A stretch of DNA of 64,000 nt from Pedobacter montanisoli (GTDB taxonomy: Bacteria > Bacteroidota > Bacteroidia > Sphingobacteriales > Sphingobacteriaceae). The notes under the pieces are model-generated. The model did no database searches and was not told where the DNA came from. It saw only the letters and a program-made list of their open reading frames with translations. Where the stretch lies: contig NZ_JALGBH010000002.1 of NCBI RefSeq assembly GCF_022809115.1, forward strand, positions 685,543 through 749,542. The letters run 5' to 3'. This document shows positions 9,258 through 18,612 of this stretch, piece by piece (positions within the stretch are counted from its first letter, which is position 1; the number at the start of each line of letters is the position of its first letter). The position numbers and the translations under genes were made by a program.

Positions 9258-9767
9258 ATGAAAAGAAACCTAAAAATTATGGTTGTGGCAGTAGCTGCCC
9301 TGGCTATATTATTTACTTTTTCAAATACTGCGCATGCACAGTCTGGCCCTAAATTAGGTATAGGTCTAAATCTTGGAGCACCTACAGATGATGCCTATAG
9401 CTTTGCTATAGGTGGAGATTTGCGCTATCAATTAGATGTAGATAAACAACTTTCTGTTCCAATTACTGCTGGATATACTAATTTTTCTATAAAAGATAAA
9501 TTTGGAGGAGGCAGTATAGGTTTTATTCCTGTAAAGGCAGGTTTAAAATACTTTTTTAATCCTTCAGGCGCAGGTGCTTATGGTTTGGCAGAAGTAGGAG
9601 CTGGTTTTGGTACCAGCGATGGTATGGGAACAGCTTTTGTATTTTCGCCTGCCATTGGATATGCATGGAGTAGTGGTGTTGATTTAGCTGCTAAATACGA
9701 AGGCTATTCTAAAAACGGAACTGCAGGTTACGTAGGCTTACGCTTGGCATACGGTTTTAAACTATAA
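9258..9767 (+). CDS. Small outer-membrane beta-barrel protein
   Basis: 169 residues with a clear signal peptide (basic start KRN, hydrophobic core to about residue 22, cleavage after AHA/QSG). The mature part is glycine-rich with alternating aromatic/polar strands (LGIGLNLG, AIGGDLRYQLD, GYTNFSIKDKF, GLKYFF, GYVGLRLAYGFKL). This pattern fits an eight-stranded OmpX/OmpW-like barrel. The last residue pattern (a terminal aromatic strand) also supports outer-membrane insertion. No specific function can be assigned. The gene stands alone, with its own putative promoter and a strong terminator. Confidence 0.7.
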   Translation: MKRNLKIMVVAVAALAILFTFSNTAHAQSGPKLGIGLNLGAPTDDAYSFAIGGDLRYQLDVDKQLSVPITAGYTNFSIKDKFGGGSIGFIPVKAGLKYFFNPSGAGAYGLAEVGAGFGTSDGMGTAFVFSPAIGYAWSSGVDLAAKYEGYSKNGTAGYVGLRLAYGFKL

Positions 9768-9808
9768 AATGAACCTGAAAAATATAATTGCAATATAATT
9801 TTATTAAG

Positions 9809-9834
9809 GCCCCGATAATTTATCGGGGCTTTTT
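9809..9834 (+). terminator. Rho-independent terminator
   Basis: A perfect 10-bp stem (GCCCCGATAA and its complement) with a one-base nominal loop, followed by TTTTT. It lies 41 bp after the outer-membrane protein gene. Confidence 0.9.
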
Positions 9835-9929
9835 CTATTATTTTAGAAATATAAATGTTATTTTGAGCAGGTTTAAAAACAAGCAATAAAATTTGCTTCT
9901 TAACCTCTGAAACACCAATTTAAAACCGC

Positions 9930-10454
9930 ATGATGTCTATAAAAAAATACATGAGTGTTATTGCATTAGCAGCCTTTATAACCGCCTGTAATAATACCAA
10001 GACCAGTACTCATACAGAGAAAGAAACTGTTCAACAGACAACCGTAGCCCTTAAAGATGAAAAACTGAAAAATATATATACAGCTTATCTTAAATTAAAA
10101 GACGATCTTGTAAAAAGTAATGCAGAAGATGCAAAAAATGCCGCACTTGTATTATCAAAAGAACTTACAAACTTTAACGGGTGTGAAAATGCCGCACAGA
10201 TTGCAACTTCAATAAATAGTTCTACAGATTTAAAAGAACAACGCAAGCAGTTTACAGCATTAAACATTGAATTGATTCCTATGTTTAAACATGCAGAATT
10301 AACAGCAGGTACCATTTATGTACAGCATTGTCCTATGGCTAATAATGGAGACGGAGGAGATTGGTTGTCATCAGAAAAAAAAATACAGAACCCTTATTAT
10401 GGAGATGAAATGCTTGAATGCGGTGCTGTAACAGAAGAGATAAAAACAAAATAA
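9930..10454 (+). CDS. DUF3347-domain lipoprotein (putative metal-binding)
   Basis: 174 residues. The signal peptide ends in a lipobox (ITAC/NN), so it is a predicted lipoprotein. After a Thr/Lys-rich linker, residues about 45-170 form a DUF3347 domain: a helical first half, then the family signature with VQHCPMANNGDGGDW and NPYYGDEMLECG. In this family the conserved His, Cys, Met and second Cys resemble the metal-contacting residues of CusB-type and other copper-related periplasmic proteins, so copper binding is a fair guess, not shown. The start could also be the second ATG at 9933. Citrate synthase follows after a 72-bp gap and is probably an independent gene. Confidence 0.75.
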   Translation: MMSIKKYMSVIALAAFITACNNTKTSTHTEKETVQQTTVALKDEKLKNIYTAYLKLKDDLVKSNAEDAKNAALVLSKELTNFNGCENAAQIATSINSSTDLKEQRKQFTALNIELIPMFKHAELTAGTIYVQHCPMANNGDGGDWLSSEKKIQNPYYGDEMLECGAVTEEIKTK

Positions 10455-10526
10455 CATTAACTTAATAAAGCGTTATTACCTTAAATAATAAGAACGAATT
10501 ATAATAACACATAAAATAAACAATAT

Positions 10527-11801
10527 ATGTCAGCTAACGCAGAAATAAAAATAGATGGCAAAAGTTATGAATTTCCGATTATAACCGGAACAGAGAATGA
10601 GAAAGCCATTGATATTTCAAAATTAAGAGACCTTACCGGTCACATCACACTGGATCTTGGATATAAAAATACAGGTTCTACCAAAAGTGCGATAACCTTT
10701 TTAGATGGAGAAGAGGGGATTTTAAAATACAGAGGATACCCTATTGAGGAACTGGCTGAAAAAGCTTCATTTCTTGAAGTAGCTTATCTTTTAATATATG
10801 GTGCATTACCAAGTGACCAAGAATTAGAGAATTTTCAGAATACCATCAGTAAACATACATTGATCCATGAGGATATGAAGAAATTTTTTGATGGTTTTCC
10901 GTCAAAATCACATCCTATGGCTCAATTGGGATCACTTGTTTTTTCATTAGCTACTTTCTATCCTGAAAGCTTTAAACAAAACCAAACTTATGAGGAACTT
11001 AACCTTACCATCATTAAATTATTGGCTAAGCTTCCTACTATCGTAGCTTTTATTTATAAAAAATCTTTAGGTCACCCGCTTATTTATCCAAAAAATAAAT
11101 ACGATTACGTAACCAATTATTTATGGATGACTTTTGGTCAGCGTACAGAAGATTACGAAGTAAATCCTAAAATTGTAAGTGCGATGAACAAGCTTTTGAT
11201 CCTGCACGCAGATCATGAACAAAACTGTTCTACCTCTACGGTTCGTATCGTAGGTTCTTCAGATTGTAATTTATATGCTTCTGTTTCAGCAGGTATCGCT
11301 GCTTTATGGGGACCTTTACATGGTGGAGCAAACCAGGCGGTAATCGAAATGCTTGAGCGTATTAAAGAAGATGGCGGAGATACAGATAAATGGATTGCTA
11401 AAGCTAAAGATAAAAACGATCCTTTCCGTATGATGGGCTTTGGACACAGAGTTTACAAGAATTTTGATCCTAGAGCAAAAATCATTAAAAAGGCTTGTGA
11501 CGATATCTTAGAAAGTTTAGGTATTAATGATCCGGTATTGGCAATTGCAAAACGCTTGGAAGAAGCAGCATTGACAGATCCTTATTTTATCGAAAGAAAA
11601 TTATATCCTAACGTAGATTTCTATTCAGGTATCATTTACCGTGCATTAGGTTTCCCTTCAGAGTTCTTTACTGTGTTATTTGCATTAGGTCGTTTACCTG
11701 GATGGATTGCACAATGGAAAGAAATGAAAGAGAATAAAGAACCTATTGGCCGTCCGCGTCAGGTTTATACCGGTGAGGTAAATAAAACCATGAGCAAATA
11801 A
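10527..11801 (+). CDS. gltA: Citrate synthase
   Basis: 424 residues, the usual length for the hexameric bacterial type. It condenses oxaloacetate and acetyl-CoA in the TCA cycle. The catalytic residues are visible: His in GPLHGGANQAV, His in FGHRVYKNFDPRA, and Asp in YPNVDFYSG. The N-terminal small beta domain (KSYEFPIITGTENEKAID) is the form found in Gram-negative NADH-sensitive enzymes. It is a single gene closed by a bidirectional terminator. Confidence 0.97.
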   Translation: MSANAEIKIDGKSYEFPIITGTENEKAIDISKLRDLTGHITLDLGYKNTGSTKSAITFLDGEEGILKYRGYPIEELAEKASFLEVAYLLIYGALPSDQELENFQNTISKHTLIHEDMKKFFDGFPSKSHPMAQLGSLVFSLATFYPESFKQNQTYEELNLTIIKLLAKLPTIVAFIYKKSLGHPLIYPKNKYDYVTNYLWMTFGQRTEDYEVNPKIVSAMNKLLILHADHEQNCSTSTVRIVGSSDCNLYASVSAGIAALWGPLHGGANQAVIEMLERIKEDGGDTDKWIAKAKDKNDPFRMMGFGHRVYKNFDPRAKIIKKACDDILESLGINDPVLAIAKRLEEAALTDPYFIERKLYPNVDFYSGIIYRALGFPSEFFTVLFALGRLPGWIAQWKEMKENKEPIGRPRQVYTGEVNKTMSK

Positions 11802-11832
11802 CAATTTGCTTTTAAGAGTAAATTCATAAAAT

Positions 11833-11867
11833 AAAAAATCCGGTAATAATTATTACCGGATTTTTTT
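11833..11867 (+). terminator. Bidirectional rho-independent terminator
   Basis: A perfect 24-bp palindrome (12-bp arms, ATCCGGTAATAA) at 11838-11861 flanked by A6 on the left and T7 on the right. It serves gltA on plus and the convergent DUF3667 gene on minus. Confidence 0.92.
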
Positions 11868-11891
11868 GTGTCTGTTATATAATACTATATA

Positions 11892-12974
11892 CTAAACCAG
11901 AATAAAACTTACTCCGATTAACAGAATAGCACAAAATGAGAATAAGATATTATATAATAAGAAGAGTAAAAATAATCTGAGAATGGTTCCCCATCTTCTA
12001 CCTCCATAAAATACCCGTAATGATTTGTAAATGTACCAGGTCATGTAGATCATGCAGGCAAAAATAAGCCAGTTACTCATATTGAATAAAAAGCTTGTTG
12101 CCCATGTTAAAAACATACAAATAAGTACAGATAAAAACAGGGCAGAATGCACATGAAACGAGTAAATCAGATGCTCATAATAATATTTTTTCTTATTGAT
12201 ATAAACCAATTTAAGAATTAAAGCAAAAAGAGGCAAAAGCACAAACATCATTTTAGGTACATTATGTAAAATGCTCTTCTTAAATTCTTTGCCGGGATCT
12301 TCGTATTGATTAAATTCTATGTTTTTCTTTTTGAAATAATTTTTCAGGAAACCATCTCTTTGTTCTTTGGGTAGTGCCTTTTGGTTTTTTTCGTATTCCT
12401 CAACGGTTTCCTCTTTAGATTTTACTTTATTTAAGAAGTTACGCTCACTAATTTTTTTATTGAAATCTATTTTAGTGTTTCCTTTGGTTTTAATATCATT
12501 TTCGGCCTGTCTGATTATGCTATCTTTAACCTTTTTTTCTATAGGAATGTATCTTAATACTTCTTTAAGTTCTGAAACATCATCAAAAGATGCTGTGTCT
12601 GTAGATTTTTCGGTTTTTGCAGGAGTACTATTTTCAGTAACCTTTTTTTTCTTATCAACCTTTTCGCCTCCTAAAATAAAAATGAAGAAAACGATACTGA
12701 TAAAAATATAGATTTTTACAGGATGTAAATAAGACATCCTTTTACCTGCAACGTATTCTTTAGTAAGATATCCGGGTTTTAATAGAAGGGGGGTTAATGT
12801 TCCAAAAAACTTATGTTCAAAATGGAAGTAATCTGCTATAGTGTGCGATAACATATGCCATGCATCTTCTTTGAGCTCTATGTTTTCCTGTCCGCAATGG
12901 GGGCAGTATCGATCTTCAACTCTATGTCCGCAATTTAAGCAGTCTTTCTCTTTTCTAAGGTTATTTGATGACAT
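11892..12974 (-). CDS. DUF3667 zinc-ribbon membrane protein
   Basis: 360 residues. An N-terminal zinc ribbon is seen (CLNCGHRVEDRYCPHCG, C-x2-C-x8-C-x2-C), then the DUF3667 signature (DYFHFEHKFFGTLTPLLLKPGYLTKEY in outline, with YLHPVKIYIFIS leading into membrane segment 1). A charged Lys/Glu-rich loop of about 130 residues follows (about 110-235), then four further hydrophobic segments to the C-terminus. The family is widespread in Bacteroidota and has no known function. The large charged loop is probably extramembrane. The next upstream minus-strand gene ends 21 bp away, so co-transcription with the transporter is likely. Confidence 0.8.
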   Translation of the reverse strand: MSSNNLRKEKDCLNCGHRVEDRYCPHCGQENIELKEDAWHMLSHTIADYFHFEHKFFGTLTPLLLKPGYLTKEYVAGKRMSYLHPVKIYIFISIVFFIFILGGEKVDKKKKVTENSTPAKTEKSTDTASFDDVSELKEVLRYIPIEKKVKDSIIRQAENDIKTKGNTKIDFNKKISERNFLNKVKSKEETVEEYEKNQKALPKEQRDGFLKNYFKKKNIEFNQYEDPGKEFKKSILHNVPKMMFVLLPLFALILKLVYINKKKYYYEHLIYSFHVHSALFLSVLICMFLTWATSFLFNMSNWLIFACMIYMTWYIYKSLRVFYGGRRWGTILRLFLLFLLYNILFSFCAILLIGVSFILV

Positions 12975-12995
12975 GAATAAAAACTCCGCAAAAAA

Positions 12996-14381
12996 TTAAT
13001 GTGATATTCTTTCAATAGCTTCTTCTTCGGCACGGGTATGTTTATGCTTAAACATCAATGCAAATAAAATAGTAATAGCCAAAGCATAAACTGTAAATGA
13101 AAGCCAGATGTGATGCCAATCTTTCATCATCAAAACTTTGCTAAAAGTACCGTCATTCATTAAAGTAACGCCTTGTCCTTTAATAAAATCAAGTAAATGT
13201 GAGTTTGAAGAAGAACTATCTACAAAAGTTGCCAGTTCATTTACATTATTAAATGATTTGGTGAAATATTTATCGATCATCCATCCCGAAACCAAACTTC
13301 CGAAAACAGCTCCAAAACCATTAGTCATCATCATAAAAAGACCTTGTGCCGAAGAACGGTTTTTCTGCGTAGTAGAAGTTTCTACGAATAATGAACCGGA
13401 TATATTGAAAAAATCGAAAGCCATGCCATAAACGATACATGATAAAACGATCATCCATAGGTTTCCTGCCGGATCGCCATAAGCAAATAAACCAAAACGG
13501 AATACCCAGGCCATCATGGCAATGATCATTACCCTTTTGATACCAAAACGTTTTAAAAAGAACGGAATAGCAAGTATAAACAGAGTTTCAGATATTTGGG
13601 AAATAGACATGATGATGGTAGAATACTTAACCACAAATGAGTTGGCATACTTAGGAAAGTGCTTAAATTCATCTAAAAATACATCACCATAAGCATTGGT
13701 TAATTGTAAAGCTCCTCCTAAAAACATAGAAAATATGAAGAAAAGAGCCATCTTATAATTGGCAAACAATTTAAATGCACCTAAGCCTAAGGTTTCGCTT
13801 AATGAAGCTTTTTCCGAAATCAGTTTAGCTGGTCTGCATTTAGGTAAGGTTAACGCATAAACACCCAAAAATAAGGCACCTGCACCGGCAATGTAAAATT
13901 GAGCTGCCAAAGCTTTACTTCCGCTAAGGTTAGTTACCCACATGGCAACGATAAAACCTACGGTTCCCCACACACGTATAGGAGGGAAATCTTTAACCAC
14001 ATCTAAATTGTTAGATTTTAAGGTAGTATATGATATGGAATTAGCTAATGATATGGTTGGCATGTAAAAACACATGGCCAGTAGCATTATACCAAAAAAA
14101 TCATCTGGATTTTGCACTTGTGGTATATAAAAAAGCACAGCAGCATATAAAATATGCATTAAAGCATATAAACGTTCGGCATTGATCCATTTATCGGCTA
14201 TGATGCCCGTTAAAGTGGGCATAAATAAAGAAGCAAAACCCATTGTGGCAAATATTTTTCCAAACTGGGTACCGTCCCATTGTTTAGTTCCAAACCAATA
14301 GTTTGCAATTGTTAATAACCATGCACCCCAAACAAAGAATTGCATGAAATTCATTACGGTTAAGCGAAACTTAACATTCAT
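12996..14381 (-). CDS. Nucleoside:H+ symporter (NHS family MFS permease)
   Basis: 461 residues with about 12 hydrophobic segments. The N-terminus (RLTVMNFMQFFVWGAWLLT) and the motif SISYTTLK..PPIRVWGTVGFI are typical of the NupG/XapB-like nucleoside permeases, which import nucleosides across the inner membrane with a proton. The central loop between segments 6 and 7 and the loop with VDSSSSN near residue 385 are soluble inserts. It sits directly upstream of the DUF3667 gene on the same strand. The exact substrate is inferred from the family only. Confidence 0.85.
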   Translation of the reverse strand: MNVKFRLTVMNFMQFFVWGAWLLTIANYWFGTKQWDGTQFGKIFATMGFASLFMPTLTGIIADKWINAERLYALMHILYAAVLFYIPQVQNPDDFFGIMLLAMCFYMPTISLANSISYTTLKSNNLDVVKDFPPIRVWGTVGFIVAMWVTNLSGSKALAAQFYIAGAGALFLGVYALTLPKCRPAKLISEKASLSETLGLGAFKLFANYKMALFFIFSMFLGGALQLTNAYGDVFLDEFKHFPKYANSFVVKYSTIIMSISQISETLFILAIPFFLKRFGIKRVMIIAMMAWVFRFGLFAYGDPAGNLWMIVLSCIVYGMAFDFFNISGSLFVETSTTQKNRSSAQGLFMMMTNGFGAVFGSLVSGWMIDKYFTKSFNNVNELATFVDSSSSNSHLLDFIKGQGVTLMNDGTFSKVLMMKDWHHIWLSFTVYALAITILFALMFKHKHTRAEEEAIERISH

Positions 14382-14476
14382 ATAGGTTAAATTTTGTTTA
14401 GTTTAAAAGTTAAGGATTTGAAGATAGGATTTATTTGAAAAAAAATAGCATTTCATATTGAGAAAAGCTGCTAAAC

Positions 14477-14506
14477 AAAAAAATGCAGGTTATTTGCCTG
14501 CATTTC
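14477..14506 (-). terminator. Rho-independent terminator overlapping the bfn stop codon
   Basis: On minus, the 9-bp arms AAATGCAGG/CCTGCATTT enclose a 7-nt loop and are followed by a U-tract. The stop codon of the bifunctional nuclease gene (14490-14492) lies inside the loop, so the gene ends within its own terminator. Confidence 0.8.
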
Positions 14507-15107
14507 GCTTATTAATTTCATCTCTTATTTTGGCTGCTTTTTCATAAGCCTCTTCAGCTAAAGCTTCTTCTAATTTTTGTTTTAATTCTTCCAGGCTATA
14601 AGACTGGTAACCAAAATCAGAAGTAGGGTTAGTGATTGTTTGTGTATCAGAGTCTTTGTTAACGCCCTCTATATTTTCAAGGAAAAGAAAATCGTTACCT
14701 TCAATTAAAATTCCGGCCGAAGCCAAAATGAATTCATAAGTGTAGATTGCGGCATTAAACCTTACTGCTATAGCTATAGCATCAGATGTTCTCGCATCAA
14801 TCTCTATAGTTTGCTGGTCGTTGGTGCAAATCAGTTTTGCATAGAAAACACCATCAACTAAATTGTAAATTAAAACCTCGTTAATTTTTATTTCAAAAGC
14901 ATTGGCCAGCGATTTAAACAAATCATGAGTTAAGGGCCGGGTAGGGGTCATTTTCTCAATTTCAATGGCAATAGCCTGAGCTTCAAAGGCACCAATTACA
15001 ATTGGTAATCTTCTGCGACCATTAACCTCACCTAAAACCAAAGCATAAGCTCCTGATTGTGTCTGGCTATATGATAGACCTACAATATCAAGTTTTACTT
15101 TTTTCAT
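14490..15107 (-). CDS. Bifunctional nuclease (DUF151) with C-terminal UVR motif
   Basis: 205 residues. Residues 1-140 match the BFN/DUF151 family: KVKLDIVGLSYSQTQSGAYALVLGE, RLPIVIGAFEAQAIAIEIE and the ARTSDAIAIAVRFNAAIY strand-helix unit. Family members have been described as nucleases with RNase and DNase activity. The C-terminus (about 170-200; LEEALAEEAYEKAAKIRDEI) is a UvrB/UvrC-type helical hairpin, used for protein contacts. It lies downstream of etfA, with 61 bp between, and ends in its own terminator. Confidence 0.85.
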   Translation of the reverse strand: MKKVKLDIVGLSYSQTQSGAYALVLGEVNGRRRLPIVIGAFEAQAIAIEIEKMTPTRPLTHDLFKSLANAFEIKINEVLIYNLVDGVFYAKLICTNDQQTIEIDARTSDAIAIAVRFNAAIYTYEFILASAGILIEGNDFLFLENIEGVNKDSDTQTITNPTSDFGYQSYSLEELKQKLEEALAEEAYEKAAKIRDEINKRNAGK

Positions 15108-15168
15108 ATCAAAAATTAAGTCTTTTGGGTTTAGTTGCCCAAAAGACTATATACATAACGTTGTAAAA

Positions 15169-16137
15169 CTAGGCCTTGTATGCTTTTAATGCTTCAATAA
15201 CTTTAGGCACTACTTCAAAGGCATCACCCACAATTCCGTAGTCGGCAACTTTAAAGAAAGGTGCCTCAGGGTCTTTATTAATTACAACAATAACTTTAGA
15301 TGAGCTTACACCAGCTAAGTGTTGAATAGCTCCTGAAATACCAATAGCGATATACAGGTTAGGGCTAATAGCAATACCTGTCTGGCCAACGTGCTCAGAG
15401 TGTGGTCTCCAGTCTGCATCAGAAACCGGTTTTGAACAGGCTGTAGCCGCACCAAGCAAATCAGCTAGTTCTTCAACCATCCCCCAGTTTTCAGGACCTT
15501 TTAAGCCTCTACCGCCAGAAACAACAATTTCTGCATCAGGAAGTGAAACTTTATTGGTTGCTCTTACAATTTCTTTAACAATAGTGCTCAAATCGGTAGC
15601 TTTTACCTCTGGTGTAAATGCTTCTACAGAGATACTTACAGGATTTTCTTTAACACCAAAGGCATTTGGATTTAAAGCAATAACCTTATTAGCAGAAGTA
15701 AGTGTGGTAATAGCGAAAGCTTTACCTGAAAATGCAGTTTTCTTTACAGAAAAACCTCCTTCAGTTGTAGGAAGTTCAACCGCGCCGTCAATTAAACCTG
15801 CTTTTAGTTTTACAGCTATACGTGGTGCAAGACCTTTACCAGAAAAAGAATTAGATAAAACTACGATATCTGCATTTTCTTTTTTTGCTGCTTCGGCAAT
15901 AACAGCCGCATAAGCCTGGTTAACAAACTGTTTAAGCTGGTCTGTATTTACACTCAATACTTTTGAAGTACCATATTTTCCCAGTTCATTTAACTCGCTA
16001 TCGGCAACATTGCCAATAGAAACAGCTGTTAAATTTGTATTTTGATTATCTGCGATGGCTTTTGCGTAAGAAACAGCTTCATATACTGATTTCTTAAATT
16101 TTCCATCAACTTGTTCTACATATACTAATACTGACAT
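15169..16137 (-). CDS. etfA: Electron transfer flavoprotein, alpha subunit
   Basis: 322 residues. The N-terminal half is the ETF adenine-nucleotide-hydrolase-like fold. The C-terminal half carries the FAD-binding sequence (VSGGRGLKGPENW, RPHSEHVGQTG, YIAIGISGAIQHLAG, VVINKDPEAPFFKVADYGIVGD). With EtfB it moves electrons from acyl-CoA dehydrogenases to the membrane quinone pool. It lies 69 bp downstream of etfB on the same strand. A GGAGG at 16144-16148 sits 6 bp before its ATG, a stronger Shine-Dalgarno than most genes in this window have. Confidence 0.96.
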   Translation of the reverse strand: MSVLVYVEQVDGKFKKSVYEAVSYAKAIADNQNTNLTAVSIGNVADSELNELGKYGTSKVLSVNTDQLKQFVNQAYAAVIAEAAKKENADIVVLSNSFSGKGLAPRIAVKLKAGLIDGAVELPTTEGGFSVKKTAFSGKAFAITTLTSANKVIALNPNAFGVKENPVSISVEAFTPEVKATDLSTIVKEIVRATNKVSLPDAEIVVSGGRGLKGPENWGMVEELADLLGAATACSKPVSDADWRPHSEHVGQTGIAISPNLYIAIGISGAIQHLAGVSSSKVIVVINKDPEAPFFKVADYGIVGDAFEVVPKVIEALKAYKA

Positions 16138-16206
16138 TTTTTACCTCCAATCTCCAATAAAGGAGACATTTGTTTTAAAATTATGTTTTCCTTAATTGAG
16201 ATTTAA

Positions 16207-16944
16207 TTAGATAACTTTTGCTTCGGTATGCAATAAATTAATCAGTTCGCCCGCATTATCAGCAGGAATTAATTTTACAGAACCGCGAGGGGCAGGAGTT
16301 TCAAATTTCGAAACCTTGCTTAATTCATCAATTTGCTCTGCTTCAATAACCTGTAAAGGTTTGGTTCTTGCAGACATGATGCCTCTCATATTAGGAATTT
16401 TTGGTTCGGCTGTACCTTCTGCACAACTGGCCACAAATTTTCCTGTAACGGTTACCACTTCTTTTCCACCTTCAATTTCACGCTCAATAGTAGCTGTGTT
16501 ACCATCCATATCCAATTTCTTTATGATTGAGATAGATGGAATATCTAAAAACTCTCCAATCATTGCAGCAACCTGAGAACCATTGTAATCAATAGATTCT
16601 CTACCACATAATATCATATCGTAATCATTTGCTTTGGCATATTGCGCAATCTGATAAGCTACAAAATAAGCGTCTCTTGGCACAGCGTTTACCCTTACAG
16701 CATCATCAGCACCAATAGCCAATGCTTTTCTAATGGTAGGTTCTGTAGAGCTCTCGCCTACATTAATTACCGTTACCGTGCCTTTACCGCCTTCACATAG
16801 TTCAATAGCTCTTGATAAAGCGATTTCATCATAAGGATTAACAATGTATTGTACGCCTGCAGTATTGAATTGGGTATTATCGGATGTAAAAGTTATTTTT
16901 GTGGTTGTATCCGGAACGTTACTAATACACACTAAAATTTTCAT
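16207..16944 (-). CDS. etfB: Electron transfer flavoprotein, beta subunit
   Basis: 245 residues, the family length. It shows the N-terminal MKILVCISNVPDTT strand, VNPYDEIALSRAIELCE, AIGADDAVRVN, the ETF-beta signature region (ILCGRESIDYNGSQVAAMIGEFL) and the C-terminal arm that contacts EtfA. It binds AMP and forms the heterodimer with EtfA in beta-oxidation and amino-acid catabolism. It is the first gene of the etfBA unit, and a perfect TAnnTTTG motif lies 77 bp upstream. Confidence 0.96.
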   Translation of the reverse strand: MKILVCISNVPDTTTKITFTSDNTQFNTAGVQYIVNPYDEIALSRAIELCEGGKGTVTVINVGESSTEPTIRKALAIGADDAVRVNAVPRDAYFVAYQIAQYAKANDYDMILCGRESIDYNGSQVAAMIGEFLDIPSISIIKKLDMDGNTATIEREIEGGKEVVTVTGKFVASCAEGTAEPKIPNMRGIMSARTKPLQVIEAEQIDELSKVSKFETPAPRGSVKLIPADNAGELINLLHTEAKVI

Positions 16945-17021
16945 ATGTTTACATTTGTTAAAGGTAATGGGTCAAGCTTCTTTTTAACATAAAGAAGCAT
17001 TTCCCGTAAATTGTCTTTTTG

Positions 17022-17029
17022 CAAATTTA
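17022..17029 (-). promoter_or_regulatory. Putative -7 element for etfBA
   Basis: CAAATTTA on plus, which is TAAATTTG on minus, a perfect TAnnTTTG. It is 77 bp before the etfB start codon. No -33 TTG was found at the usual spacing. Confidence 0.35.
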
Positions 17030-17051
17030 ATTAAAAAAGCAGTGATTTAAA

Positions 17052-17387
17052 ATGCAAAACAACCGATTAGAGAAGTTATTCGAATTTTTAACAGCAGATC
17101 CCAATGATAGTTTTATACTGTATGCAATTGCAACAGAGTATAATGCAATTAATGATGATGAGAATGCTCTAAAATATTATTTACAACTGACAGAAAAACA
17201 TCCGGCATACGTAGGTACTTACTATCATTTAGGAAAACTGTACGAAAAGTTGAATTTCAAAGACAAGGCAATAGAAATTTACCAGAAAGGAATGCAGGCA
17301 GCCAGAGAAAAAAGAGATATGCATGCATTATCAGAATTACAGGGAGCCTACAATAGTGCGGCAGGTCTCGATTATGAAGATGACTAG
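17052..17387 (+). CDS. Small tetratricopeptide-repeat protein
   Basis: 111 residues made of about three TPR units. The helix pairs are visible in FILYAIATEYNAINDDENALKYYLQLTEKHP and in the next unit (YVGTYYHLGKLYEKLNFKDKAIEIYQKGMQAA), with the usual W/Y/A-G-Y-A-P spacing. No signal peptide, so it is cytoplasmic, and probably a protein-binding scaffold. The chromate transporter starts 23 bp after it. Confidence 0.8.
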   Translation: MQNNRLEKLFEFLTADPNDSFILYAIATEYNAINDDENALKYYLQLTEKHPAYVGTYYHLGKLYEKLNFKDKAIEIYQKGMQAAREKRDMHALSELQGAYNSAAGLDYEDD

Positions 17388-17410
17388 TCTTTAATTTATT
17401 TTTACCTTAA

Positions 17411-18610
17411 ATGGGAAATAAGCGCTTATTGTTTTTAAGAAATGTTCTGTTATTTACCTTTACTTCATTTGGTGGGGCTCAGGCTCATATTGCATTATTG
17501 TTAAGGTATTTTGTTACAAATGTGAAATTCATCAATGAAGAAGAACTTCTTGAATTAAACGCTTTATCGCAGGTTTTACCCGGACCAGCTTCTACACAAA
17601 CTTTGGTGGGTATAGCTTATAAAGTAGGTGGTTTGGGTTTGGCTATCCTTACTTTTTTAATCTGGATATTTCCTTCAGCAGCTATCATGACTTTTGTAGG
17701 TATTAGCTATTCAATGTTAGATCAGAAACGAAAATTTATTGATATCCTTGAATATGTTCATCCTATAGCTTTGGGAATCGTGGCTTATGGGGCTTATCAA
17801 TTAGGTAAAAAGGTACTTACAGACCAAGTTACGTTCTTTTTGGCATTTGGAGCTTTAGTGAGTACTTTGATTTTAAGAGAAGCCTATGTTTTTCCTTTAG
17901 CTATTTTAATAGGCGGAATGATTTCTTCGGCTATTGCCACACCTCAAGAAGAAACTCAGGTAAGAGTTAAATTATTTTCAAATATCAATCCTAAAAAGCT
18001 AGGGTATTTTGTGGGCGTTTTGCTCATTATGGCTATGTTGGGAGGAATCATTAATAGAACATCACCTTTCAGTTTACCCATTAGGCTGTTTGAGAATTTT
18101 TACCGTAACGGCATCTTTATTTTTGGTGGCGGACAGGTCTTGGTTCCCATGCTATATACCGAGTTTGTGCAAATGAAGCATTATGTTTCTCAAACAGATT
18201 TTCTTTCGGGCTTTGCCTTTCAACAGGTGTTACCAGGTCCTACTTTTTCTTTTACCAGTTATGTAGGGGCTTTAAGCATGAAACATGGTGGCTATGGTTT
18301 TAACGGGCAATTGGTAGGCGGTTTACTGGCTGTATTAGGTATAAATCTGCCTGGCTTGATCCTGGTGCTATTTATTGTGCCATTCTGGGATGACCTGAAA
18401 AAAATAGCCAGTATTAAGTATTCATTATCGGGTGTAAATGCAGTTACTGTAGGTTTTATTGCCGCAGCTTTTATCATGTTAGCTATTCCAATGAGAGCTA
18501 ACATTCTTTTCATTGCGATAATGCTCTGTTCTTTCATGTTGTTAAATTTTACTAAAATTAATCCTACTGTTTTGGTATTGGTAGGCATAATTATGGGCTA
18601 TTTGATTTAG
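17411..18610 (+). CDS. chrA: ChrA-family chromate/anion transporter
   Basis: 399 residues, the long two-domain form. Each half begins with the CHR signature: FGGAQAHIALL with LPGPASTQTLVGIAYKVGG in the first half, and FGGGQVLVPML with LPGPTFSFTSYVGAL in the second. About ten membrane segments. ChrA proteins export chromate and may carry other oxyanions, so chromate is a family-level assignment only. It sits between a TPR gene and the LOG gene in one close-spaced group, with 2 bp to the next start. Confidence 0.9.
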   Translation: MGNKRLLFLRNVLLFTFTSFGGAQAHIALLLRYFVTNVKFINEEELLELNALSQVLPGPASTQTLVGIAYKVGGLGLAILTFLIWIFPSAAIMTFVGISYSMLDQKRKFIDILEYVHPIALGIVAYGAYQLGKKVLTDQVTFFLAFGALVSTLILREAYVFPLAILIGGMISSAIATPQEETQVRVKLFSNINPKKLGYFVGVLLIMAMLGGIINRTSPFSLPIRLFENFYRNGIFIFGGGQVLVPMLYTEFVQMKHYVSQTDFLSGFAFQQVLPGPTFSFTSYVGALSMKHGGYGFNGQLVGGLLAVLGINLPGLILVLFIVPFWDDLKKIASIKYSLSGVNAVTVGFIAAAFIMLAIPMRANILFIAIMLCSFMLLNFTKINPTVLVLVGIIMGYLI

Positions 18611-18612
18611 TT

